The notes under the pieces: generated by a model
Told to the model about the DNA's origin: nothing
What the model saw: the letters and a program-made list of their open reading frames with translations, nothing else
Databases searched by the model: none
Assembly: GCA_039029535.1 (NCBI GenBank)
Contig: JBCCFW010000142.1
Location: 1-20,665, forward strand
DNA length: 20,665 bases
DNA from: JBCCFW01 sp039029535
GTDB taxonomy: Bacteria; Acidobacteriota; JBCCFW01
Direction of reading: 5' to 3'
Shown: piece by piece, positions 6,860-13,667 of the stretch
Layout of the letters: the number at the start of each line of letters is the position of its first letter
Position numbering within the stretch: the first letter of the stretch is position 1
Position numbers and translations under genes: made by a program

Positions 6860-7546
6860 GTGAACACCGACTCACACGAGAAGCACCTGGCCCGGCTCAT
6901 CGAGCTGGACGCGGACGACCGCTGCCGGCTCGGCAGCCCGCTCGCCGATTGGCTCGAGGTCGTGCCCGAGGACACGGGTCGGCACCTGAGCACCTGCGAG
7001 GCTTGCCAGCAGGTGGTCACTGACCTCGCGCTCCTCTCCGACGAAGCCGAGGCTGAAGACGCCCTCCCTCCCACCGCGGAAGAAGAAGACTTCGTCACGC
7101 GTCTTCGCGAGCGTCGTCTCGGCGTCGAGCACGAGAACACGCCGGTCGACCTCGGCGTCATTCGCCAGCAACGCGAGCGCCGCTGGCCCGGTCGGCTCGT
7201 CCTCGCCACCGCCGCCGCCGCACTCCTCGCCGCCGGGCTGACGCTGCTTCCCACTGCAACGGACGACGGCCCGGACGGTGACGGGCTCATCGTCGACGTG
7301 AGCCCGACCGAGCCCGCGCACGACGAGGCCGCCGACTACGAGCTGGCCGCCGCCGACCTCGACTGGTCGTCGAGCTGGACCCTCGGTGACGCCACCGACG
7401 ACTGGGAGCTCGAGACCGCGGACGACGAGCTCGGGTTCGACGAGGCCGACTCGTTCGGTGACCTCCACGACGGCCTGTCCTCCGCCCTCGACGACGACGA
7501 GGTCCAGCGACTCATCCGCGAGCTCCGGGCGGAGATGGCGTCATGA
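6860..7546 (+). CDS. Membrane anti-sigma factor, zinc-finger (ZAS) type, with acidic periplasmic tail
   Basis: A 228-residue one-pass membrane protein predicted to hold the neighbouring ECF sigma factor inactive. The cytoplasmic part carries the ZAS motif HLSTCEAC (His42, Cys46, Cys49); a Cys at 22 or an N-terminal His could supply the fourth ligand. A basic stretch RQQRERRWPGR (about 102-112) precedes the membrane segment at about 112-131. The periplasmic part (132-216) has roughly 29 Asp/Glu and no Lys or Arg, then ends in a short helix VQRLIRELRAEM. GTG start with GAAGGAG upstream inside the sigma gene end. Its stop overlaps the next start by 4 bases (ATGA). The acidic tail is unlike typical anti-sigma sensor domains and may bind the very basic next gene product; that is inference. 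Confidence 0.85.
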   Translation: MNTDSHEKHLARLIELDADDRCRLGSPLADWLEVVPEDTGRHLSTCEACQQVVTDLALLSDEAEAEDALPPTAEEEDFVTRLRERRLGVEHENTPVDLGVIRQQRERRWPGRLVLATAAAALLAAGLTLLPTATDDGPDGDGLIVDVSPTEPAHDEAADYELAAADLDWSSSWTLGDATDDWELETADDELGFDEADSFGDLHDGLSSALDDDEVQRLIRELRAEMAS

Positions 7547-8544
7547 CCCGCGTGCTCTCCCTGCTCGTCCTTCTCCTCCTCGCCCCCGACACCTGGGCGC
7601 AGGATCAGGAAGGCCGGCGCGAGCGTCGGCGCGGTCTCTCGCGTGAGAGCCGCGAGGAGCTCCGGTCGGTCCTGAAGGACTACTTCCTCCAGTCGCTCGA
7701 GCGGGAGCTCGCGCTCACTCCCGACGAAAAGCAGCGGCTCGCTCCGGTGCTGCAGGAGTACTTCGACGCACAGGCTCAGACCAACGCGACCCGACGTCAG
7801 TCCTTGCGCTCACTCGAGCAGGCCCTGCGCGCCGACGACCCGGCCCAGCTTCGGAAGAGCCTCGACCAGGCGCGCACGACCCAGTCGGATCTCCTGCGCG
7901 CGGATCACGAGCGACGGCGCAGCGTCCTGAAGCAGCTTCCCGGCCGCAAGCAGGCGCAGTTCCTCCTCGTCCAAGACGACGTGCGACGGCGCGTCATGCA
8001 GCGCGCCCGGGACCTTCGGCGTGCCGGCGACGGCAAGCCCGAGCGGCCGCAGCGCCCCATCGGAGGTCGGCGTCACTCTGCACCCGACGCCGAGGAGCTC
8101 GCGGAACGACGGGAGAACGCCTCGTTCGAGATCGCGATGCTGCTGCGGCAGGAGATGAAGCTCCCGACCGAGCGCGTGCTGCGCCTCCTGCCGACGGTGG
8201 AGCGTCTCGCCGAGGCCTCGGTCGGCCTGCGCGAGCTGCACGAGCGGGCGGGTGCGGAGCTGCAACAGGCCCTCGAGGCCGGCGACGACGACACGACGCT
8301 GGCCGAGATCGTCCAGGGCCACCTCCTCACGGAAGGGAAGAGGCTCGACGCGATCTTCAAGGCCCGGGACGACTTGCTGCGACGCTTCGAGCCGGCCGAC
8401 CAGGCACGTCTCCTCCTGGAGCTCGACGCCGCGCTCAAGGGCGGCAAGAGCCGGGCCCGCGATCGCTTCCGCGACGGGGGTCGTGAGCGTCGTCAGGAGC
8501 GACGTCGCTTCGGTCGCGAGGGCCGCGGTCGACGCTCCCGCTGA
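7543..8544 (+). CDS. Secreted Arg-rich protein with two Spy/CpxP-like helical halves
   Basis: A 333-residue protein with a signal peptide (about 1-19, cleavage likely after TWA). The mature part is all-helical and highly charged. Two halves of about 115 residues can be aligned by eye: about 34-150 and about 182-298; each has a leading Leu-rich helix, an ALxADD/ALEAGDD turn, a long charged helix and an ending of the type PGRKQAQFLLVQ or EPADQARLLLEL. This resembles periplasmic metal- and stress-sensing proteins of the CpxP/Spy/ZraP kind, which often follow ECF sigma/anti-sigma pairs. The C-terminal 30 residues are almost all Arg, Gly, Asp and Glu with strong net positive charge. It is translationally coupled to the anti-sigma gene. 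Role as co-sensor or chaperone is inferred from context. Confidence 0.65.
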   Translation: MTRVLSLLVLLLLAPDTWAQDQEGRRERRRGLSRESREELRSVLKDYFLQSLERELALTPDEKQRLAPVLQEYFDAQAQTNATRRQSLRSLEQALRADDPAQLRKSLDQARTTQSDLLRADHERRRSVLKQLPGRKQAQFLLVQDDVRRRVMQRARDLRRAGDGKPERPQRPIGGRRHSAPDAEELAERRENASFEIAMLLRQEMKLPTERVLRLLPTVERLAEASVGLRELHERAGAELQQALEAGDDDTTLAEIVQGHLLTEGKRLDAIFKARDDLLRRFEPADQARLLLELDAALKGGKSRARDRFRDGGRERRQERRRFGREGRGRRSR

Positions 8545-8621
8545 TCGTCAGGAACGAACGACGATCGTCGCCCTCTCCTGACGACTCGCCGAGCCGGGCT
8601 CACTGAGCCAGGCCCGGCGAG
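8545..8621 (+). terminator. Two large inverted repeats closing the sigma operon
   Basis: Immediately after the stop, TCGTCAGGA (8545-8553) pairs perfectly with TCCTGACGA (8576-8584); its loop contains a further 12-base palindrome CGACGATCGTCG (8559-8570). A second element follows at once: CTCGCCG (8585-8591) with CGGCGAG (8615-8621), enclosing GGCTC/GAGCC (8597-8609). These probably terminate or protect the operon transcript. No T-run is present. Confidence 0.5.
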
Positions 8622-8700
8622 ATCGCGTGCGACACGCGCAGGGACTGCCCTTTCACGGTCCCCGTTCGGACTCGGCACGAGGCTTGCCGCTCAGGACGCC

Positions 8701-9099
8701 ATGGTCGTCCTGTCTCGCTCTCACCTCGGTCTCCTCGCCGAAACGCTCGTCGCCGTCGTGCTGGTGGCGCGCGGCTGGACGCTCCTGGGGTGGCGTCGTC
8801 GGATTGCCGGGGTCGAGATCGACTGGCTCGCCCGCCGCGGCCACGAGCTGATCCTCGTCGAGGTCAAGGGTCGGCGTGGCCGCTTCGACGACGACGAGAT
8901 CGGTCGTTTCCCAGTCTCGGCAGGTCAGCGACGACGGCTTCACCGAGCGCTCGCGCAGCTCGAGAGCGAGCTCGGTACCGGTCGTCACGCGCTGCGACTC
9001 GACCTCGCCGAGGTCCGCTTCTCACCCTGGCCACGACTGCGATGGACTCGTGGCATCGAAGCGCCTAAAACGGAGGGAGGCCAGGTTCCGTCCTCCTGA
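8701..9099 (+). CDS. UPF0102 (YraN) family endonuclease-like protein
   Basis: A 132-residue protein of the UPF0102/YraN family, predicted to have a PD-(D/E)xK nuclease fold; cellular role is not firmly established. Expected residues are present: Glu14 in GLLAETL, Glu39 and Asp41 in GVEIDWLA, and Glu54 and Lys56 in LVEVKGR. The C-terminal half (QRRRLHRALAQLE, DLAEV) also follows the family. The ATG at 8701 has AGGA at 8693-8696 with close spacing. The gene is not beside rnhB, rplS or lepB, its common partners elsewhere. It is separated from the sigma operon by inverted repeats, so probably a separate transcription unit. Confidence 0.87.
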   Translation: MVVLSRSHLGLLAETLVAVVLVARGWTLLGWRRRIAGVEIDWLARRGHELILVEVKGRRGRFDDDEIGRFPVSAGQRRRLHRALAQLESELGTGRHALRLDLAEVRFSPWPRLRWTRGIEAPKTEGGQVPSS

Positions 9100-9110
9100 G
9101 GCCGCACACG

Positions 9111-9119
9111 TGCTAGCCT
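9111..9119 (+). promoter_or_regulatory. Putative extended -10 for the DEAD-box helicase
   Basis: TGCTAGCCT fits a TG-N-TANNNT extended -10. It would give a leader of about 65 bases before the ATG at 9192. Similar kGCTAnnnT strings occur upstream of two other transcription units in this window. No clear -35. Confidence 0.3.
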
Positions 9120-9157
9120 TCGGGCGGTTCGTGAGTCGTCAGGCCACGGGCTTGCGG

Positions 9158-9178
9158 GTCTCCGTGGGGGCGGAGGAC
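9158..9178 (+). promoter_or_regulatory. Leader hairpin that includes the only SD-like sequence of the helicase gene
   Basis: GTCTCCG (9158-9164) can pair with CGGAGGAC (9171-9178) with one bulged G, loop TGGGGG. The 3' arm contains GGAGG (9173-9177), the only Shine-Dalgarno-like string before the ATG at 9192, although its spacing of 14 bases is long. Folding could limit translation; this is a hypothesis from base pairing alone. Confidence 0.3.
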
Positions 9179-9191
9179 ACCACGCCAAAAG

Positions 9192-10667
9192 ATGGGAGTG
9201 ACCACGGAAGAGCAGCAGGCTGACGGCGACGTGCCCGTCGGCGAAGACGTTCACTTCGAAGACTTCGATCTCTGCGACGAGGTCCTCGATGGCGTGCGCG
9301 CTTCCGGCTACGAGAACCCCACGCCCGTTCAGGTCGCCACCATCCCGGCGGTCCTCGAAGGCGCCGAGGTCGTCGTCCAGGCCCAGACGGGCACGGGCAA
9401 GACCGCCGCGTTCGGGCTCCCTCTTCTCGAGCTGCTGGACGACACCTACGACCGCGTCCAGGCGGTGGTGCTGACCCCCACTCGCGAGCTGGCCCAGCAG
9501 GTCGCCTCCGAGATCGAGAACCTCGGTCAGTGCTGCGACATCGAGGCCGTCGCCCTCTACGGCGGCGACCCCCTGCCCCGCCAGGTCAAGCTCCTCGAGC
9601 AGGGCCCGCACGTCGTGGTCGGCACGCCGGGGCGCATTCTCGACCACCTCCGCCGTCGCACGCTGAAGGTGCGTGACGTCGAGTACCTCGTCCTCGACGA
9701 GGCCGACGAGATGCTCTCGATGGGCTTCGCCCGCGAGCTCAACGCCATCCTCCGGTTCCTCCCCGACGACCGGAAGACGATGCTCTTCTCCGCCACCTTC
9801 CCCGGCGCCATCGAGCGGCTCATCGACCGCCACGTGAAGGACCCGGTCCGCATCTGCCTGTCATCCGACAAGGAGGTCGCGGACTCCGTCGAGCATCACT
9901 ACTACGTCTGCTCGGCCACCGAGAAGCCCGAGTACATCGTCGCGGTGCTCGACCAGGAGCGCATCGACTCGGCCATCGTGTTCTGCAACCGCCGGGACGA
10001 GACGCGGCTGGTGGCCAACGTCCTCCGCCGGGCGGGCTACCACGCCTTGCCCATCAACAGCGACCTGTCGCAGTCCGAGCGCGACGAGGTCATGGCGACG
10101 ATCAAGCGCAAGGAGCTCCGCGTCCTCGTGGCGACCGACATCGCCGCACGCGGCATCGACATCTCCAAGCTGAGCCACGTCGTCAACTACTCGGTCCCCG
10201 AGTCCCCCGACACCTACGTGCACCGCAGCGGCCGGACCGGCCGAGTCGGCCGCAAGGGCACCGCGGTGACCCTGGTCTCGGGCCAGGAGCTGTCGGCCCT
10301 GCGTCAGGCCGAGGGCATCCGGGGCATTCACCTCGAAGAGCGCCGGCTCCCGTCGAGCGAGGAGATCATGGAAACCAGGGTCAAGCGCCTGCTCGAAGAC
10401 CTCCAGGAGCTCGCCGAGCTCCGCACGCCCGAAGAGAAGATCCGCGGCGACCGCACCGAGTTCCTCGAGGTGGCCGAGAGCATCCAGGACGACGAAGAGC
10501 TCCGGCCCGTGGTCTACATGCTCTTGCAGTCGTTCTTCGAAGGCGTCTCCAAGAACGTCAGCCGGAAGACCGGCGAAGACGTCGAGAGCTTCGCGCGCGA
10601 CCACTCGCCGCGGGCGCGCTCTGGCGACCGCCCTCGCCGACGACGGCGCCCCACGCGGGGTCGCTAG
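9192..10667 (+). CDS. DEAD-box ATP-dependent RNA helicase
   Basis: A 491-residue DEAD-box helicase that unwinds or remodels RNA using ATP; typical roles are ribosome assembly, mRNA decay and cold adaptation. All core motifs are visible: Q motif with Gln47 (PTPVQ), motif I AQTGTGKT (64-71), Ia PTREL (96-100), Ib GTPGR (144-148), II DEAD (169-172), III SAT (200-202), V ATDIAARGIDI (around 314-324) and VI HRSGRTGR (344-351). After the core is a helical region (about 375-455) and a short basic tail (about 470-491, Arg/Pro/Gly-rich) likely to contact RNA. It lacks a recognisable full RNA-recognition fold of the DbpA type, so assignment to DeaD, RhlE or another subfamily is left open. Confidence 0.95.
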   Translation: MGVTTEEQQADGDVPVGEDVHFEDFDLCDEVLDGVRASGYENPTPVQVATIPAVLEGAEVVVQAQTGTGKTAAFGLPLLELLDDTYDRVQAVVLTPTRELAQQVASEIENLGQCCDIEAVALYGGDPLPRQVKLLEQGPHVVVGTPGRILDHLRRRTLKVRDVEYLVLDEADEMLSMGFARELNAILRFLPDDRKTMLFSATFPGAIERLIDRHVKDPVRICLSSDKEVADSVEHHYYVCSATEKPEYIVAVLDQERIDSAIVFCNRRDETRLVANVLRRAGYHALPINSDLSQSERDEVMATIKRKELRVLVATDIAARGIDISKLSHVVNYSVPESPDTYVHRSGRTGRVGRKGTAVTLVSGQELSALRQAEGIRGIHLEERRLPSSEEIMETRVKRLLEDLQELAELRTPEEKIRGDRTEFLEVAESIQDDEELRPVVYMLLQSFFEGVSKNVSRKTGEDVESFARDHSPRARSGDRPRRRRRPTRGR

Positions 10668-10674
10668 ACCTGCG

Positions 10675-10695
10675 GCCGGCCCCATCCAGGCCGGC
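10675..10695 (+). terminator. Hairpin downstream of the helicase gene
   Basis: GCCGGCC (10675-10681) pairs perfectly with GGCCGGC (10689-10695), loop CCATCCA, 7 bases past the stop codon. It is a good terminator-like stem but is followed by AAGGACCG rather than a T-tract. Confidence 0.45.
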
Positions 10696-10740
10696 AAGGA
10701 CCGCCGCCGCGTCCTTCCTCCCGACGCAGGTGGCCTCCTC

Positions 10741-10769
10741 TTGAATTGAGCCGGCTGCCCGGCTACCGT
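10741..10769 (+). promoter_or_regulatory. Putative promoter of the dehydrogenase-VOC pair
   Basis: TTGAAT (10741-10746) and TACCGT (10764-10769) are 17 bases apart, the optimal spacing for a housekeeping-type promoter; matches to consensus are 4/6 and 3/6. The predicted start near 10776 gives a leader of about 20 bases that includes the GGAGG ribosome site at 10782-10786. Confidence 0.45.
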
Positions 10770-10794
10770 CACGCCCCTCCCGGAGGCCGTTGTC

Positions 10795-11601
10795 ATGTCC
10801 GAGATGTTCCGTCGCAAGGTCGCCGTCATCACCGGTGCTTCCACCGGCATCGGCTTCCAGACTGCCACCGCCCTGGCTCGTCGCGGCTGCCGCACGGTCA
10901 TCGGCGCCCGTCGCAAGGAAGAGCTCGAGATGGCGGCCGCCGCCCTCCGCCGGGGTGGCCGGGAGTGCCGAGCCGTCGTCTGTGACGTCACCCAGCCCGA
11001 GACCCTCGTGCGTCTCCGCGAGGCGGCCCTCGAACGCTGGGATCAGGTCGACTTCCTGGTCGCCAACGCCGGCATCGGCATGGTCGAGGACTTCGCAGAC
11101 TCCTCCCCCGAGGACCTGCGCCAGGTCATGGAGATCAACTTCCACGGCGTGGTGAACAGCATTCAGGCCGTGCTGCCGCACATGCTGGAGCGAGGCGAGG
11201 GCAACATCGTCATCGTGTCGTCCGTCCTCGGCTTCCGTGGCATCCCCGGACACTCGGCCTATTGCGCGAGCAAGTTCGCTCTCCACGGGCTCTTCGAGTC
11301 GCTGCGCAGCGAGCTCAAGGACACCGGCGTCCACGTGCTCCTGGCCTGCCCGGGCTACACCGACACGCCCTTCTTCGAGAACCGACTCGGCACTGACCCG
11401 GGTCCGATGGAGGTCAAGGGCGAGGCGATGAGCGCGGAGGAGGTGGGCGAGGCCATCGTCAAGGGACTGGCCGCACGAGAGTCGCGCATCGTGCTCACCG
11501 GCAAGGGCCGGCTGCTCACGCGGATGGCCCGACACTTCCCGCGCATCACCGACTCGCTCATCGACCGCTACTTCGCCCGACGCGCGGCCTCGACGACGTG
11601 A
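10795..11601 (+). CDS. Short-chain dehydrogenase/reductase (classical SDR)
   Basis: A 268-residue NAD(P)-dependent oxidoreductase of the classical SDR family. The cofactor-binding motif TGASTGIG is at 13-20, NAG at 91-93, the structural Asn115, Ser142/143 in VSSVLGF, and the active-site YCASK (Tyr156, Lys160). GARRKEE after the second strand (about 37-43) suggests preference for NADP(H), an inference from the basic residues. The substrate cannot be read from the sequence. The C-terminal part (about 225-260) is basic and hydrophobic (TGKGRLLTRMARHFPRITD), a pattern seen in SDRs acting on lipid-like substrates. Start supported by GGAGG 8 bases upstream. Its stop overlaps the VOC gene start by 4 bases. 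Confidence 0.92.
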   Translation: MSEMFRRKVAVITGASTGIGFQTATALARRGCRTVIGARRKEELEMAAAALRRGGRECRAVVCDVTQPETLVRLREAALERWDQVDFLVANAGIGMVEDFADSSPEDLRQVMEINFHGVVNSIQAVLPHMLERGEGNIVIVSSVLGFRGIPGHSAYCASKFALHGLFESLRSELKDTGVHVLLACPGYTDTPFFENRLGTDPGPMEVKGEAMSAEEVGEAIVKGLAARESRIVLTGKGRLLTRMARHFPRITDSLIDRYFARRAASTT

Positions 11602-11975
11602 GCTTTCGCCGCCCCACCTCGGTGCGTCTCCCCGTCGCCGAGCTGGAGCGTGCGCTCGACTTCTATCACGGTCGCCTGAACCTCCCCGTCGCCCTCCGTG
11701 TCGACGACCGGGCCGAGCTCCAGACCGAGACCATCCGGCTCGAGCTGATCGAGATGAGCGAGCTCGAAGCCACTCCCGTCTCCCCGCTCGCGGCGGCGAT
11801 CTGCTGGGAGGTCGACGACCTCGCGGCGACGGCGGCCCGATTGACCGAGGCGGGTCTCGAGCTCGACGAAGAGCGCGACCTGGGCGTGCTCGGCCGGCGC
11901 CGTGGCTTCGTCGATCCGGACGGTCATCTTCTCGAGCTCGTCGAGTACCCCGACGGCCGAGGCGCACCGAGCTAG
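11598..11975 (+). CDS. VOC (glyoxalase/bleomycin-resistance) family protein
   Basis: A 125-residue protein with the paired beta-alpha-beta-beta-beta units of the vicinal oxygen chelate superfamily. Family signs are VAELERALDFYHGRLNLPV near the N-terminus, WEVDDLAATAARLTEAGL in the middle and RRGFVDPDGHLLELVEYP at the end. The metal-ligand His expected near the first strand is replaced (TSVRLPV), and the second-half His is also absent (AAICWEVDD); only the late Glu in LLELVEY remains. It may therefore not be a metal-dependent enzyme but a binding protein. GTG start overlapping the dehydrogenase stop (GTGA) indicates coupled translation and a shared pathway. Confidence 0.85.
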   Translation: MSFRRPTSVRLPVAELERALDFYHGRLNLPVALRVDDRAELQTETIRLELIEMSELEATPVSPLAAAICWEVDDLAATAARLTEAGLELDEERDLGVLGRRRGFVDPDGHLLELVEYPDGRGAPS

Positions 11976-11989
11976 GAGCCTGCGTCACG

Positions 11990-12022
11990 GGTCGGCGCGG
12001 TCGCGTTGCGTGCGCCGGGACC
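11990..12022. terminator. Hairpin between convergent genes
   Basis: GGTC+GGCGC (11990-11998) pairs with GCGCC+GACC (12012-12016 and 12019-12022) with a 2-base bulge. It fills the 48-base gap between the VOC gene (+) and the DUF2891 gene (-), a position where a bidirectional terminator is expected. Confidence 0.4.
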
Positions 12023-12023
12023 C

Positions 12024-13055
12024 TCAGCGTCGACCGCTCGGCGCCCGCTCCGTCACGAGGTACACGACGAAGCTCGGCGCCCAGTGGGAGACCATGTAGT
12101 CGTCGTGGAGCGCAGCCCCGAGGCCTTCCGCCAGGTGCTGCTCGGCCGAGCTCTCCAACACCGAGCGCATCGCGTGCTCGTCGGGCAAGGCGTCGGCGAC
12201 CCCTCGCAGCATCCAGGCCCGGCTCATGTTGAGGCCCGAGTAGTGCGCGAGCTGACCGTCGCTGGGGTCGACGACCTCGACGGGGGTCAGCCCGGCGAGC
12301 CGCTCCCCGCCTGGGCCGAAAAAGCCCTCGAGCCAGGTCGCGAGCTCGGCGCTGGGAAGAACGCGGCGGAGCAGGTCCGCCTCGGCGAGACCGGGTGACA
12401 GGAAGTCGGAACCCGACGGCTCGTAGGCCACCGGACAGTCACGGTCACCCAGGTAGAGCTCGCGGGCCCGACGCGCCACGGTCGACGCCAGCTCGTGACC
12501 GGTGAGACGGGCCCAGTCATGGGCCAGGCCGAGCGCGAAGGCGGTCTGGTTGTGGAGACCCGTGCGCACGGGTCGCGGGAGCTTCGCGAGCTGACGTTCG
12601 AAGGCCGCCGCGGCGTGCTGCTCCAGGGGTGTCAGCGTCTCGGACCAACGGCGCGCGGCCTCGTCGTCCCACTCGCGGAGCTCGGCGGCGAGCTGGAGCA
12701 GCCAGGCCATGCCGTAGGGCATCTCGAAGTTGGGCCAATGGTCGAGATAGGCGCTCTCGCGAGCAATGGCGGTCGGCGAGAAGCTGCGCTCGAGCGCCTC
12801 CCGCGCGCTGGCCTCCCAGGCAGCCTCGGTGCGAAACCGCAGGGCCCTCACGACCTGCCAGTGCGAGTGCACGGCGGAGTGCCAGTCGTAGCACCCGAAG
12901 AAAGCTGGATGCACTTCGCGTGGCGGACGGACGTCCTCGTCCCCACGGGGCCGCAACTGTGGAGCGTTGGGGTACTCGCGATGCAGCAGCTCGATCGTGC
13001 GCGGCACGAACGCGTCGAGGAGCTCGTCGAGGGACGAGAAGCCGGGAAGCTTCAT
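12024..13055 (-). CDS. DUF2891 family protein
   Basis: A 343-residue protein of the DUF2891 family, predicted all-helical (alpha/alpha barrel-like) and of unknown function. Conserved blocks are HPAFFGCYDWHSAVHSHW (49-66), HWPNFEMPYGMAWLLQL (106-122), RTGLHNQTAFALGLAHDW (164-181), YEPSGSDFLSP (211-221) and HYSGLNMSRAW (271-281). The repeated His, Glu, Trp and Asp in these blocks look like a carbohydrate-type active site, an inference from residue type only. No signal peptide is visible, so cytoplasmic. Its start overlaps the DUF4240 stop by 4 bases, so it is the last gene of a minus-strand operon and is translationally coupled. Confidence 0.88.
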   Translation of the reverse strand: MKLPGFSSLDELLDAFVPRTIELLHREYPNAPQLRPRGDEDVRPPREVHPAFFGCYDWHSAVHSHWQVVRALRFRTEAAWEASAREALERSFSPTAIARESAYLDHWPNFEMPYGMAWLLQLAAELREWDDEAARRWSETLTPLEQHAAAAFERQLAKLPRPVRTGLHNQTAFALGLAHDWARLTGHELASTVARRARELYLGDRDCPVAYEPSGSDFLSPGLAEADLLRRVLPSAELATWLEGFFGPGGERLAGLTPVEVVDPSDGQLAHYSGLNMSRAWMLRGVADALPDEHAMRSVLESSAEQHLAEGLGAALHDDYMVSHWAPSFVVYLVTERAPSGRR

Positions 13056-13657
13056 GACTCGTCTCCCTCCGCCGACCGCGCGGTGAGCTCCTCACCCAGG
13101 GCGGCCAGCCGCGGATAGCGCGTTCGGAAGTCGACGCCTTCTCGATGCTCGCCCGCCGGCTCACGACGACTCTCTTCCGGCGGTGGTGGGAGATCCTCGT
13201 CGGCCTGCTCGAGGAAGAGCTCGGCGACGACGTGACCCAGCACGGGCTCGAACGGGGGGACCCGAGGGTCGCGGCGGAGGATGTCGACGAGCGCCTGGGG
13301 GTCGGCGAGCACGGCTTGGTAGTCGACCGGTCCCCGGCCGATGAGCCAGGTCCGGAACGCATGAAAGGCCTCGTCGGAGCCATCACCCCCGAGGACGGTC
13401 GCGGCATCCCGCAAGTCCCAGCGGTTGGCGTCGTCCCGCAGTCGGTGACATCGGTGCTCGAAGGCGAGCAGCTCCCGAGCGTCGAGAGGACTGAGGACGT
13501 GGCGCAAGGTACCGGCCAGCAGCTCCTCGGCGTTCGCTCCCGGCTCGTCCCTCAGGCGGACGGGATCGACCCGCATCCGCGCGACGAGGATGAGTCGCCA
13601 GGCGCGATCCTCCTCCATGGGCTCGACGGGCTCGCCCCCGGTCTCGTCGCGATTCAC
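13052..13657 (-). CDS. DUF4240 domain protein
   Basis: A 201-residue protein. Residues about 14-145 match the character of DUF4240: EEDRAWRLILVAR at the start, then SPLDARELLAFEHRCHRL, RWDLRDAATVLGGDGSDEAFHAFRTWLIGRG and YQAVLADPQAL. The family has no known function and is often found in strain-variable neighbourhoods. The C-terminal 55 residues are Pro-, Glu- and Arg-rich and look disordered. The GTG at 13657 is favoured because AAGGA (13664-13668 on the complementary strand) lies 6 bases upstream and overlaps the stop of the NodB-like gene; the ATG at 13618 lies exactly where the domain begins and is an alternative. Confidence 0.8.
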   Translation of the reverse strand: MNRDETGGEPVEPMEEDRAWRLILVARMRVDPVRLRDEPGANAEELLAGTLRHVLSPLDARELLAFEHRCHRLRDDANRWDLRDAATVLGGDGSDEAFHAFRTWLIGRGPVDYQAVLADPQALVDILRRDPRVPPFEPVLGHVVAELFLEQADEDLPPPPEESRREPAGEHREGVDFRTRYPRLAALGEELTARSAEGDES

Positions 13658-13667
13658 GGCGCGTCCT

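Noticed and set aside
10558..11988. Minus-strand open frame (476 codons) across the dehydrogenase and VOC genes
   Set aside because: Arg-rich start and Val/Gly/Asp-rich body without domains; both + strand genes have complete family motifs.
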